A DNA stretch of 64,000 nt from Sporomusa malonica (GCF_041428715.1 NZ_CP155572.1); one strand, 5' to 3'; shown: positions 1-8,437, counted from the stretch's first letter. The notes: generated by a model not told the origin, from the letters alone. Translations and numbers: made by a program.

Positions 1-1831
1 GAAGATATAGCGGTAAGTCAGCGGCTGTCAATGCCATGCTGTCAGCTAATGTAACCATCCGCTCTATGACATTCTCCAACTCACGTACATTGCCAGGCCA
101 GCCATATCCCATCAGCCCAGTTAATGCCTCTCCGGCAATCCCACTAATACTTTTTCCCTGTTCAGTAATGATTTTATGGAGAAAATGGTCGACTAACAAT
201 GGAATATCCTCTGCCCGCTCCCGTAAGGGCGGCAGTAAAATAGGAATAACATTTAGCCGGTAATAAAGGTCTTCACGAAACTGGCCCTCAGCCACCATCT
301 GCACTAAGTTGCGATTTGTGGCGGCAATAATCCGGACATTGACCTTCAGAACAACCTCGCCGCCCACGCGGGTAAACTCTTTTTGCTGCAATACACGGAG
401 CAGCTTAGCCTGCATACTTTTATTGAGTTCGCCAATTTCATCAAGAAAAATCGTACCTTTGTCAGCCAGGCTGAACTTACCCGGTTTTTGGCGCACCGCC
501 CCAGTAAAGGCCCCCTTTTCATGACCAAAGAGTTCGCTCTCCAGCAAGCTCTCCGGCAGTGCGGCGCAGTTAACCCGGATAAACGGCCCTGACGCACGCT
601 GGCTAGCGTAATGAATCCCCTCAGCCACCAGTTCCTTACCTGTGCCGCTTTCCCCGCTAATGAGCACTGTTGCCCCGCTTCCTGCTGCCTTAACGGCAAT
701 AGCTAACGCCTCACGTACCTTGCCGCTCTGCCCGATAAACTTATTAAAGGCTGGCCCTGGCTTCTGCGCTCGCCGCAGTTCCTGCTCAAGGTATTCAGCC
801 TTGGCTGAGACTTGGCTCAGCTTATCCATTAACTTATGGACTTCACTGACATTCTTAACAACAGATACAGCCCCTGTTAGTTCGCCGTCAACCACAATCG
901 GACTGACGTTGGCCACAAGCGTTACCCCGCTCGTCTTGACAGCAATGCTGCCCACTACCGGCTGGCCAGTTTTAATTACCCGGCTGCGTGCACCGTGTGG
1001 CGACAAATCGCGTACATTCTGCCCGATCAATTCATCACAGGACTGGGTAAGAAGCTCTACATAAGCTGGGTTGACATAGCTGATTAAGCCGTCTTTATCA
1101 ACGACACAAATCCCGTCCTGCACCGACTCCAGCACCAGCTGCAGACGCTCCTTAAGCTCTTTTACCGCTTTAAGTTCGCCGGTTACTGTTTCCAGCACCG
1201 ATATATCCTCAAAAATGGCCATCGCACCACGTACTTGGCCTTCGGCAATAATGGGCGTGCGGTTGGTCAGAATAGTCAGCTTGCCAATGGCCTGCCGGCA
1301 GCCCAGTTCAGCTTGTCTGGTTTTTGCGACAATATGCAGCCGCGAGCCCAGAATAGTATCCTGGGCCCTACTGCCAATGGCTTGGCTGGCAGGGATGCCC
1401 AGAATACGCTCAGCAGCCGGATTAAATACTGTGATTACATCGTTTTCGTCAGTCACAATCAGACCGTTGGCCATGCTGTTAAATATCTGCCCGGCTGTAA
1501 AGGCATTGTCTTGCAGCAAGCTATCAACCTGACTGATCACCGAAGCGTCAGTCAGCACAAAATCGCTTTCCACAAATGCAGCCATCTCAGCAGCAGCAGC
1601 CTCGGCAGCCTCCCCTGCAGCCTCAATAATCAATGTATCACCCTGTTTCACCCGCAGCGACACCAGTGGCATAAGGCTGACTGCAGGAACGGCCGATCCA
1701 TCCTGACGCCGGAAATATAGCTTACTCTGCCATTTACGTTCAAGCTCATACGCCTTTTGCACAATCATCGCGGCCACACGGGCATGAAGTCCCTTATCAT
1801 GATGAATTATGGCTTGTTTACTGCGGTCCAC
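1..1831 (-). CDS. Sigma-54-dependent activator with N-terminal HPr-like domain (3' end cut by window)
   Basis: This is a partial gene; its C-terminus lies beyond the left edge. Translating the minus strand from GTG at 1831 (GGGGTGA ribosome site 4 nt upstream) gives about 610 residues. Residues 1-90 resemble the PTS carrier HPr: GLHARVAA carries the His equivalent to HPr His15 (residue 16), and SLMPLVSL carries a Ser at the HPr Ser46 position (residue 52). Two PAS-like segments follow (about 100-200 and 225-340), then a complete sigma-54 AAA+ domain with Walker A GESGTGKE, the GAFTGA loop, FLDEIGEL and GWPGNVRELEN. A Fis-type DNA-binding helix presumably follows outside the window. The protein should activate sigma-54 promoters by ATP hydrolysis. 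The HPr-like domain suggests control by PTS phosphorylation, which is inference. Its target genes are not visible. Confidence 0.9.
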   Translation of the reverse strand, partial: MDRSKQAIIHHDKGLHARVAAMIVQKAYELERKWQSKLYFRRQDGSAVPAVSLMPLVSLRVKQGDTLIIEAAGEAAEAAAAEMAAFVESDFVLTDASVISQVDSLLQDNAFTAGQIFNSMANGLIVTDENDVITVFNPAAERILGIPASQAIGSRAQDTILGSRLHIVAKTRQAELGCRQAIGKLTILTNRTPIIAEGQVRGAMAIFEDISVLETVTGELKAVKELKERLQLVLESVQDGICVVDKDGLISYVNPAYVELLTQSCDELIGQNVRDLSPHGARSRVIKTGQPVVGSIAVKTSGVTLVANVSPIVVDGELTGAVSVVKNVSEVHKLMDKLSQVSAKAEYLEQELRRAQKPGPAFNKFIGQSGKVREALAIAVKAAGSGATVLISGESGTGKELVAEGIHYASQRASGPFIRVNCAALPESLLESELFGHEKGAFTGAVRQKPGKFSLADKGTIFLDEIGELNKSMQAKLLRVLQQKEFTRVGGEVVLKVNVRIIAATNRNLVQMVAEGQFREDLYYRLNVIPILLPPLRERAEDIPLLVDHFLHKIITEQGKSISGIAGEALTGLMGYGWPGNVRELENVIERMVTLADSMALTAADLPLYL

Positions 1832-2026
1832 TGCGTCACCCCAATTCTATTAAGCTGCAAGCATCAACACGATATAATTCCTTACCTTATGCTATTAGCG
1901 CGATCTTCGCAAAATCCTTCTACCGCAAGCTCGTTATGTCTTATTACTGCGATTTTTCATGGAAAAATTTTCAGGACCAACATATATTAGGACTTAGTCG
2001 CAACTTGTCTGAAGCCCCGCTATTGC

Positions 2027-2070
2027 AAAAAAACAGACTTAACTCAATAAATAGAGAAGTTAAGTCTGTT
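2027..2070 (-). terminator. Intrinsic terminator after the PocR kinase
   Basis: A perfect 13-bp stem (2032-2044 with 2058-2070, arms AACAGACTTAACT and AGTTAAGTCTGTT) is followed on the minus strand by seven T residues (2027-2033). It lies 21 nt past the kinase stop. The rest of the gap between the kinase and the sigma-54 regulator (about 1832-2026) holds nothing recognisable except the regulator's ribosome site. Confidence 0.9.
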
Positions 2071-2091
2071 TACCATAGTCCTTATCATCTT

Positions 2092-3681
2092 TTAGTGATG
2101 TACGGGTATAGGAAACCTTATCGTCGCGGTAGTACCGCAATCACCAGATGTAATTTCAATCTTGGCCTGGTGCCGCTGCGCTATGCTATAGCTTACGGCT
2201 AAACCTAGGCCTGTTCCTTGGTCTTTTGTTGAAACAAACGGAGTTCCTAACTTTTCAAGTACCTGTTTAGGTATGCCTTCTCCATTATCTGTTACCTTCA
2301 ATATGACCTCAGATCGTTCTTGCGAGGTTGCAACATTCAGAACCCCGCCCTTAGGCATTGCCTCTATTCCGTTTCTTACAAAATTCAACAACAACTGGCG
2401 TATCTCTTTAGTATCTAGCAAAATTTCCGGAATATTGCCTAGGGAAAAATTGATAACAACATTGTTTTTTACCGCATCTGCATTGATGAGGGGCATTAGC
2501 GGGCTGATGACGCGATTTAAACACTGCATTTGTTTATCCACCAGTTTATTGCGAGCTAAGGATAGAAATTCTGTAATAATTTGATTCGCCCTGTCAATTT
2601 CTTCAATCATTACTTCGAAACGCTCTGCATATTCATCAAACTCGGGCTTTCTATGCAAAATTTGCAAATAGCCTCTTACCGTGGTCAAAGGATTTCGTAC
2701 TTCATGGCCAATACTTGCTGCCATTTCTCCAACGAGGTGAAGCCGGTCGAGGCGCATCATTTCTTTTTGTATTTTTCTTTGTTCTGTAACATCGACATCC
2801 ATGCAAACAAATTCGCTGCCCCGCGAAAGCTTGATTGGGAAGATCGTAGAATAAACCACCCTTTGAACGCCATCTCTCCCCTTTAATTCTATCTCTTCGG
2901 GGCCATATAATTTCTTAGTACTATGTACCCTATCCCAAATTTTTTTCAATACACAATCAGAGCTTTCATCTATAAAAAGCTGACTAATATGCTTGCCAAT
3001 GGCTTCTTCAGTCGTATAACCATAGAGCTGCTCGGAAAATTTATTCCAATACAGTACTTTCCCAGACGCATCCCAGCTTTGAATTGCAATATTCGGGATA
3101 CTATCAAAAATCCAAAACAGCTGAAGATCACTTTCCTCACGTTGTTTGGCCTGTAACTCGATCTCCTGAAGCCGCTTCAGGCCAAGTTCAGTAAGTATCG
3201 CTGCCAATTCAATATTAAATTTCATAATAGAATCAAGTTTATCCTTCGAATATATAGGAACCTGGTCTAAGGCATCCAGGTATTTTTTTTCATCAAATCC
3301 ATATCTTTGTGCCTGTTTACGGAAATAGTCTATATCAGGGTTCTCCCAGAAAAACTGTCCTTGCATAATAGTCGCCAGATGGTGTCCTGCAATAATTACT
3401 GGGGCTGCGGCCTCAATGAGGCCATTAGTACAAGTGTAACTAGTATATGAACCGGCTTGTCCAATAAAATCCTTAATACAGTTATCACTTTCACGACACA
3501 CCCTTTCGCTTGCAGGGCATTGTCTATGGAACTGCCGGCAAATGTCACGCCAGCCAACAGCGACTAGTACATTTCCTTCATCATCTAATATGCCAGTTGG
3601 AATATTAGATATTTTAAAGAAAGCTTCCATAAGCGACTGGAGCTTAGCAATATCGATAAGGTCGGTAAATTTATAATTCAC
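2092..3681 (-). CDS. PocR-domain/PAS sensor histidine kinase
   Basis: Residues 1-175 match a PocR ligand-binding domain: DLIDIAKLQ at the start, a Cys-rich middle with CRQFH, CPASERVC and CTNGLIEAAAPV, and GQFFW. A PAS domain follows (about 195-310), then a HisKA dimerisation helix with the phospho-acceptor in SIGHEVRNPL (about residue 330), then HATPase_c with N-box LLLNFVRNGIEAM and the G boxes DNGEGIP and GTGLGLAVS. The length is 529 aa and there is no membrane segment, so it is probably a cytoplasmic sensor. PocR domains are known to sense small metabolites such as hydrocarbon derivatives. The start is GTG at 3681 because AAGGAG lies 6 nt upstream; a longer in-frame ATG at 3774 has no such site. 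No response regulator is adjacent, so the partner is unknown. Confidence 0.9.
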   Translation of the reverse strand: MNYKFTDLIDIAKLQSLMEAFFKISNIPTGILDDEGNVLVAVGWRDICRQFHRQCPASERVCRESDNCIKDFIGQAGSYTSYTCTNGLIEAAAPVIIAGHHLATIMQGQFFWENPDIDYFRKQAQRYGFDEKKYLDALDQVPIYSKDKLDSIMKFNIELAAILTELGLKRLQEIELQAKQREESDLQLFWIFDSIPNIAIQSWDASGKVLYWNKFSEQLYGYTTEEAIGKHISQLFIDESSDCVLKKIWDRVHSTKKLYGPEEIELKGRDGVQRVVYSTIFPIKLSRGSEFVCMDVDVTEQRKIQKEMMRLDRLHLVGEMAASIGHEVRNPLTTVRGYLQILHRKPEFDEYAERFEVMIEEIDRANQIITEFLSLARNKLVDKQMQCLNRVISPLMPLINADAVKNNVVINFSLGNIPEILLDTKEIRQLLLNFVRNGIEAMPKGGVLNVATSQERSEVILKVTDNGEGIPKQVLEKLGTPFVSTKDQGTGLGLAVSYSIAQRHQAKIEITSGDCGTTATIRFPIPVHH

Positions 3682-3790
3682 AGCGCACTCCTTCTTGGCT
3701 GCCTCACAGCAGGATGCTAATACTATTATACATTCATTCAGTAATTTCCTGCCATTATAGGTAATTAAAAACAAATAAAGAAATAGTTAA

Positions 3791-3916
3791 CAAATTCAAG
3801 GAATCACCTTATCGATTCAAAATATCGTCGCTGACGTGCTAGCGCAGGAAGACGCAATCAACACCCAGCCAGAACTCCTTGCTCTGGCCGAAAGTACCGG
3901 ACAGGCCCTAAAATAA
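3791..3916 (+). pseudogene. Possible gene remnant (41 codons, no start)
   Basis: The plus strand carries 41 open codons ending in TAA at 3914-3916, with an upstream TAA at 3788-3790 and no usable start codon. The translation has protein-like composition (it includes ADVLAQEDAINTQPELLALA) and looks like the tail of a lost gene. No family is recognised. It could equally be chance; the rest of the gap between the kinase and the EamA gene shows nothing else. Confidence 0.25.
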
Positions 3917-3931
3917 GCCATGTGCCTTAGC

Positions 3932-4366
3932 TTACCCTCTATAATTGATAAGAATAAGTCCAATAAGACAAAACACCAGTCCAGCAATTGTGGTATTTGT
4001 CAAACTCTCTTTAAAGTACAATAAGCCAATAGGGATTAATAGTACAGTAACCGTAGTGCTTGCCACAATATTAAACAGGCTTATATTCCACCCAGCGCGA
4101 TAGGCTAGTAATGTTCCCACTTCCAGTCCGACAATGGCAAATCCCAACGCATAACTAGCCCAGTTTAACTCCCTCAAACTACCAATAAAGGAAATCAGTT
4201 TGTCTCCAGGATAGAAAGGAACCATCAATAAAGTTACAATGCTGGCAGTCAAATAGGTAATCGCAAGAGAAATCAGGGGATTTATATTTGCTGGGGTTAC
4301 TTTTAAAAATACATGATATAGTATACTTGAAATGATCGTTAGTCCTACAGTCAAATAATACAGCAT
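3932..4366 (-). CDS. Small EamA/DMT-type membrane transporter
   Basis: This 144-aa protein consists almost entirely of four hydrophobic helices, ending with the conserved EamA pattern ASTTVTVLLIPIGLLYFKES followed by a last helix and a short basic tail. This is half the length of a ten-helix DMT exporter and matches the single-repeat EamA members, which probably work as dimers. The substrate cannot be told. The start is ATG at 4366, preceded by AGGAGG 6 nt upstream; an earlier in-frame start at 4384 lacks a ribosome site. It stands alone, between a possible gene remnant and a dispersed repeat. Confidence 0.8.
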   Translation of the reverse strand: MLYYLTVGLTIISSILYHVFLKVTPANINPLISLAITYLTASIVTLLMVPFYPGDKLISFIGSLRELNWASYALGFAIVGLEVGTLLAYRAGWNISLFNIVASTTVTVLLIPIGLLYFKESLTNTTIAGLVFCLIGLILINYRG

Positions 4367-4415
4367 GACATACCTCCTATACATATCCTTCCAGGAAATT
4401 ATATCATACTTGACA

Positions 4416-4508
4416 ATAAAGAAAACACGGCTTGCGCCGAGCCTTGGCGAAAGCGGAAGCCGATGTTGCCCTTATCCAGACGGAAAGTTATACTTTCTTA
4501 CAGGAAAA
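4416..4508 (+). repeat. Dispersed intergenic palindromic repeat, copy 1
   Basis: This is a copy of an approximately 95-bp family. It contains AACACGGCTTGCGCCGAGCC, an arm pair CGGCTT...AAGCCG, then CCTTATCC and the small dyad GAAAGT-TATA-CTTTC. Close relatives lie at 40332, 53013 and 60321, and more diverged ones at 46988 and 59328. It sits between the EamA gene and the DUF190 terminator. Confidence 0.8.
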
Positions 4509-4509
4509 T

Positions 4510-4547
4510 AAAACTCCTGTCTCTCACAAATCAGAGACAGGAGTTTT
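4510..4547 (-). terminator. Terminator overlapping the DUF190 stop codon
   Basis: A 15-bp perfect stem (4510-4524 with 4533-4547, arm AAAACTCCTGTCTCT) ends the fluoride-responsive antiporter operon. The TGA of the DUF190 gene (4524-4526) lies at the loop, so the 5' arm is coding sequence. A short T-rich stretch follows on the minus strand. Confidence 0.85.
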
Positions 4548-4898
4548 CACATTACGTTTCGGCGTTGTTTTTCCGTATTTTATTACCTCTATGTCATCTA
4601 TAATGACTAAACCTTCCTGCAGCATCTCATCCAGATAAGGCATTAATTTATTTATATATTCTTCACTATCAACGATTTCAACCAGAATCGGTAAGTCACT
4701 TGACAAATCAACAATACTTGCCGTATGTATCCGGCTATTGGCTCCATAGCCCATAAGGCCACGAAATACTGTGGCTCCTGCTAAATCTAATTCTTTTGCT
4801 TTTTCTACAATAGCATTGTATAAAGGACGTCGCTTCCAGCGGTCAGATTCTCCAATATATATGCGTAACCGTTTCGCCTTACTTGCAATTTTGGGCAT
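4524..4898 (-). CDS. DUF190 (PII-like) protein
   Basis: This 124-aa protein fits the DUF190 family: RLRIYIGESDRWKRRPLYNA near the N-terminus, AGATVFRGLMGYG in the middle, then SSDLPILVEIVDSEEYI. DUF190 proteins have a PII-like fold and are often encoded next to the fluoride channel CrcB or to cation antiporters, where they are thought to be small-molecule regulatory subunits. Here the gene ends a three-gene operon (antiporter, universal stress protein, DUF190) that starts with a fluoride riboswitch. A role in tuning the antiporter is inferred from this position. The basic 15-residue tail overlaps the operon terminator. Confidence 0.9.
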   Translation of the reverse strand: MPKIASKAKRLRIYIGESDRWKRRPLYNAIVEKAKELDLAGATVFRGLMGYGANSRIHTASIVDLSSDLPILVEIVDSEEYINKLMPYLDEMLQEGLVIIDDIEVIKYGKTTPKRNVKTPVSDL

Positions 4899-4920
4899 CG
4901 CTTTCCCACCTTATTCAGTT

Positions 4921-5355
4921 TTACTTTACCACTAGGACAGGCACTTTCGAATAAGTCACCACTTTTTGCGCTACACTGCCAATAATAAGACTTTTAAATC
5001 CGCCCATCCCCCGTGTACCGGTGACAATAAGGTCTGCCTTTTGGTCATAAGCATATTTCACAATACTTTCTGCCGGATGGCCTCGTAATATCTCTGTCTT
5101 AATAGTTAATCCTTGCTCAAGGCCAAATTCGACAACCTTGGTTAAAAGCGGTTGGTAATGCCTTTCCCCATCAGCATAAAACTCATCCACTTCATCAATA
5201 GTTGGGCTATATTCCGGTGGTTTAACAACGGTCACTACCGTAACTTTTGCCCCCAATTGCCGTGCCAGTGTTACCACCCATTCCAAAGCCTGCTGACTTC
5301 CCTTGGACCCATCATAAGCTAGCACAATATTCTTTACATCAGTCTTTGCATTCAT
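4921..5355 (-). CDS. Universal stress protein (UspA family)
   Basis: A single Usp domain of 144 aa: IVLAYDGSKGSQQALEWV at the N-terminus and the ATP-binding signature GTRGMGGFKSLIIGSVAQKV followed by PVLVV at the C-terminus (G-2x-G-9x-G-S type). Such proteins bind ATP and accumulate under stress; some regulate neighbouring antiporters. ATG at 5355 is chosen because AAAGGAG lies 8 nt upstream; a GTG at 5364 would overlap that site. The gene overlaps the 3' end of the antiporter gene by 17 nt, so translation is probably coupled. It lies in the fluoride-riboswitch operon. Confidence 0.9.
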   Translation of the reverse strand: MNAKTDVKNIVLAYDGSKGSQQALEWVVTLARQLGAKVTVVTVVKPPEYSPTIDEVDEFYADGERHYQPLLTKVVEFGLEQGLTIKTEILRGHPAESIVKYAYDQKADLIVTGTRGMGGFKSLIIGSVAQKVVTYSKVPVLVVK

Positions 5356-6538
5356 TTCCCGCACTCCTTTCCAAACTGCAATTTTCCGTTACTAATGAGA
5401 GGCTAGAGCTCTCCTCTACTCCCGGAACTGGGAAGAACCACTTTTGGGCAATAAAGGTAGGGATAACGGCGCTCAAAATTACTGCAGCCACCAATGCACT
5501 GTACTGACTTTTGTCAATATAGTTGTTTGCCAACCCGTAAAGCGCTGAAATAGTTCCAAAGGTTAGGCCGGTACTCATAAGCAGTGTAGTATATATCCCG
5601 GCTCTCCTTCCATAGCTGAAATACTTGGTAGTTGGCAAAACGCCAATAAATTTTGCCACTATCTTAACTATGAGAAAACATAAGATTGCGCCAGCCATTG
5701 TGTATAACGCGTTAAAAGACACCAAGGCTCCAGCTTTAATAAAATAAAACGGCGTAAAAGTGGCAAAGATAATGGCCCGCATTTTGTGCAACGTCTCCTT
5801 GTGGCGCATGAAAAATCCAGCCATAGCCATCCCAATGATATAAGCAGGTAAAACTGCTTCACTGCCACTGGTTACAGCCAAATAAGCAAGCGCAAGCAGG
5901 GTAAGAAAAATGAATTTAATCTCTGGCTCACTTACGCGTCCGCCATACCATTCAAAAATTTTAGCCGCTACTGGAGTGATAAAAAGCACAACTGCGATGA
6001 GAATAACGGTAAACCAAACTACCTTCATTGAAAATCCTGTAAAGAGTATACCTAATGCTAAAACTGTGCCAAGGTCGGTAATAAAACACGCGGCTAAAAT
6101 AGCCTGACCTAACCGCGTTGAAGAAAGCCCGCTTTCCACCATTACAGCATACACTACCGCTACCGAAGTAGTGGATAAAGCGATACCGGCTATTTTAGAC
6201 GCATTGCTGTCCCAACCAAAAACGTAATACGCAAACGCCATCCCTCCGAGAAACGGTAATAAGAAAGATAATAAGCCAATTGACACGCTTTCTTTTAAAT
6301 TTGCTTTCATACTTTCCGGGTCAATCTCGGCTCCAGCTAGAAAAGTTAGAACTACAGCACCAAACCCTGCAAGAAAATTCACCCAGGATGTAATCTCGAT
6401 TTGCAGGACATTACCACCGATAACGCCCACGGCAATCTCCATGAGCGCCACTGAAATTCCTAGCCTGATGGATAGAATACTAGCTGCAAACGCCAATAAA
6501 AGCCACTCGGTCGCCACTAAAAAGTTTTGCTCCAACAC
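5339..6538 (-). CDS. CPA2-type cation:proton antiporter
   Basis: About 399 aa and very hydrophobic, with roughly 11-12 predicted membrane helices. The pattern GVIGGNVLQIEI, GFGAVVLTFLAGAEIDPE, STTSVAVVYAVM and AACFITDLGTVLALGIL is typical of KefB/NapA-like CPA2 exchangers; the TDLG Asp is at the expected ion-binding region. No C-terminal TrkA-N domain is present, so regulation may come from the co-transcribed Usp and DUF190 proteins. The gene is first behind a fluoride riboswitch, so it is probably made under fluoride stress. The transported ion is unknown. The start is uncertain: GTG 6538 (GGGAG 5 nt upstream) or TTG 6535. Confidence 0.9.
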   Translation of the reverse strand: MLEQNFLVATEWLLLAFAASILSIRLGISVALMEIAVGVIGGNVLQIEITSWVNFLAGFGAVVLTFLAGAEIDPESMKANLKESVSIGLLSFLLPFLGGMAFAYYVFGWDSNASKIAGIALSTTSVAVVYAVMVESGLSSTRLGQAILAACFITDLGTVLALGILFTGFSMKVVWFTVILIAVVLFITPVAAKIFEWYGGRVSEPEIKFIFLTLLALAYLAVTSGSEAVLPAYIIGMAMAGFFMRHKETLHKMRAIIFATFTPFYFIKAGALVSFNALYTMAGAILCFLIVKIVAKFIGVLPTTKYFSYGRRAGIYTTLLMSTGLTFGTISALYGLANNYIDKSQYSALVAAVILSAVIPTFIAQKWFFPVPGVEESSSLSLVTENCSLERSAGNECKD

Positions 6539-6566
6539 ACCCACTCCCTTTATTAGATTTCTGACC

Positions 6567-6648
6567 AAAAAAAACAGACTCCTACCAGCTACCTGGTAGG
6601 AGTCATCACCGCCTGTTTACGGATTTAATGGCGAACTCCATCGCCCCA
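6567..6648 (-). promoter_or_regulatory. Fluoride riboswitch (crcB motif) with terminator, antiporter operon
   Basis: On the minus strand the aptamer starts with the fluoride-riboswitch hallmark GGCGATGGAGTTCGCC (6630-6645), then a CCG...CGG stem and TGATGACTCCTAC (ending at 6596). The last part pairs again to form a terminator: 6578-6588 with 6593-6603, then eight T residues (6567-6574). Fluoride binding should hold GACTCCTAC in the aptamer pseudoknot and prevent termination, switching on the antiporter, usp and DUF190 genes. It is a second copy of the element at 8438-8522. Confidence 0.93.
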
Positions 6649-6666
6649 AACATCAATTATGACTCG

Positions 6667-6696
6667 ATTATAGCAATTATTCCCAACATATGTCAA
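6667..6696 (-). promoter_or_regulatory. Sigma-A-type promoter of the antiporter operon
   Basis: TTGACA (6691-6696) and TATAAT (6667-6672) are separated by 18 nt. The -35 box overlaps the TGA stop codon (6693-6695) of the upstream GGGtGRT gene, so the two fluoride units are contiguous but separately started. Confidence 0.85.
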
Positions 6697-7697
6697 TCAA
6701 AACCTGTTGCTTCTTCAACAGCTACCGCCACCGCCACACTGGCACCCACCATGGGGTTATTCCCCATCCCAATCAAACCCATCATTTCTACATGAGCGGG
6801 AACAGAAGATGAACCCGCAAATTGAGCGTCTGAATGCATTCTACCCATAGTATCTGTCATACCATAAGAAGCCGGTCCTGAAGCCATGTTATCTGGATGG
6901 AGGGTTCTTCCAGTTCCGCCACCGGAAGCTACCGAGAAATATTTTTTGCCTTTTTCTATGCAATCCTTTTTATAGGTGCCGGCTACCGGATGCTGAAAAC
7001 GTGTTGGATTAGTAGAATTACCGGTGATAGATACATCTACCTCTTCCATCGCCATAATAGCTACACCTTCCATAACATCATCTGCACCATAACATCTTAC
7101 ATTAGCCCGTTCACCGGATGAGTACTTAATCTCCCGTGCTATCTGTAAAGTACTCGTATAATAATCATAATTTGTTTGCACATATGTAAACCCGTTAACA
7201 CGGGAAATAATCTGTGCCGCGTCTTTTCCCAAGCCATTAAGTATAACGCGCAACGGATTTATTCTTACTTTATTTGCGGACTTCACTATGCCAATAGCAC
7301 CCTCTGCAGCAGCAAAGGATTCATGTCCGGCTAAGAAGGCAAAGCATTTTGTTTCCTCTCTTAGGAGCATAGCTGCCAGATTCCCGTGGCCTAATCCAAC
7401 TTTCCTATTATCTGCAACCGAGCCGGGAATACAAAATGCCTGTAAGCCTTCGCCTAAAGCTAACGCAATATCGGCAGCCTTTGTTTTGCCTTGTTTAATT
7501 GCAATTGCTGCTCCTAGCGCATAAGCCCAGCATGCATTTTCAAAGCAAATTGGCTGAATTCCCTTGACGATACTATGTATGTCAATTCCTTTGCTACCAC
7601 AAATTCTTTTAACGTCTTCGAGCGAATCTATATCATGCTTTTTCAACACTTCATTAATGCTGTTGATACGTCGTTCATAGCCTTCAAACATAATCAT
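6693..7697 (-). CDS. GGGtGRT protein
   Basis: This 334-aa protein belongs to the family named after its motif, visible here as SGGGTGRTLHPDNMASGPAS, followed by GMTDTMGRMHSDAQ and a glycine-rich end GLIGMGNNPMVGASVAVAVA. The biochemical function is not established. It is known to occur beside a NifU-like protein and under fluoride riboswitches, which is exactly the layout here (NifU-like gene 22 nt upstream, riboswitch before that). A role in protecting or repairing a fluoride-sensitive metabolic step is inference. The start is ATG 7697, behind GGAGGAG. Confidence 0.92.
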   Translation of the reverse strand: MIMFEGYERRINSINEVLKKHDIDSLEDVKRICGSKGIDIHSIVKGIQPICFENACWAYALGAAIAIKQGKTKAADIALALGEGLQAFCIPGSVADNRKVGLGHGNLAAMLLREETKCFAFLAGHESFAAAEGAIGIVKSANKVRINPLRVILNGLGKDAAQIISRVNGFTYVQTNYDYYTSTLQIAREIKYSSGERANVRCYGADDVMEGVAIMAMEEVDVSITGNSTNPTRFQHPVAGTYKKDCIEKGKKYFSVASGGGTGRTLHPDNMASGPASYGMTDTMGRMHSDAQFAGSSSVPAHVEMMGLIGMGNNPMVGASVAVAVAVEEATGFD

Positions 7698-7719
7698 TAT
7701 TTATCATCTCCTCCATGGA

Positions 7720-8412
7720 TTACTCATGCCTGGGGTCAATCACTTTAGCCGCCTCATCATACCGTCCATACTGACCTGTGGCTTTCTTTAACGCTTGGTT
7801 GGCATCCATGCCTTTTGCAATCATTTCCATCATTTTTCCGAGATGCACAAATTGATAGCCAATAATCTCGTTATTCTCATCAAGCGCAACACGGGTAACA
7901 TACCCTTCCGCCAATTCCAAATATCTAGGCCCTTTGTCCAAAGTGCCATACATTGTTCCAATTTGGCTTCGTAATCCCTTACCCAAATCCTCTAGCCCCG
8001 CACCTACTGGCAATCCGTTTTCAGAGAAGGCCGTCTGGGTTCTGCCATATGTAATCTGTAGGAATAATTCACGCATAGCGGTATTGATGGCGTCACAGAC
8101 CAAATCGGTATTTAACGCCTCCAAAATTGTTTTCCCTGGAAGAATTTCCGACGCCATCGCTGCCGAGTGAGTCATGCCAGAGCAGCCAATTGTTTCAATT
8201 AATGCTTCCTGAATAATGCCGTCCTTGACATTCACGGTTAACTTGCATGCGCCCTGTTGAGGTGCACACCAACCCACACCATGTGTTAAGCCGCTTATGT
8301 CTTTGACTTCTCTTACTTTTCCCCATCGCCCTTCTTGCGGGATTGGGGCAGATCCATGATTGGGACCTTTAGCCACAGTACACATTTGTATAACTTCTGT
8401 TGAATAGTTCAT
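7720..8412 (-). CDS. NifU-like iron-sulfur scaffold-type protein
   Basis: 230 aa with a NifU/IscU N-terminal-like core: CGWCAPQ-type segment (GWCAPQQGACKLTVNVKDG), IETIGCSGMTHSAAMASEIL and LVCDAINTAMRELF supply the three conserved Cys. The C-terminal half (LGKMMEMIAKGMDANQALKKATGQYGRYDE) is specific to the subgroup paired with GGGtGRT proteins. Whether it really builds Fe-S clusters is unknown. It is the first gene behind a fluoride riboswitch and is followed at 22 nt by the GGGtGRT gene, so the pair forms a fluoride-induced unit. Confidence 0.88.
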   Translation of the reverse strand: MNYSTEVIQMCTVAKGPNHGSAPIPQEGRWGKVREVKDISGLTHGVGWCAPQQGACKLTVNVKDGIIQEALIETIGCSGMTHSAAMASEILPGKTILEALNTDLVCDAINTAMRELFLQITYGRTQTAFSENGLPVGAGLEDLGKGLRSQIGTMYGTLDKGPRYLELAEGYVTRVALDENNEIIGYQFVHLGKMMEMIAKGMDANQALKKATGQYGRYDEAAKVIDPRHE

Positions 8413-8437
8413 CCTCTCTCTCCTCTCTTGCTATAAA

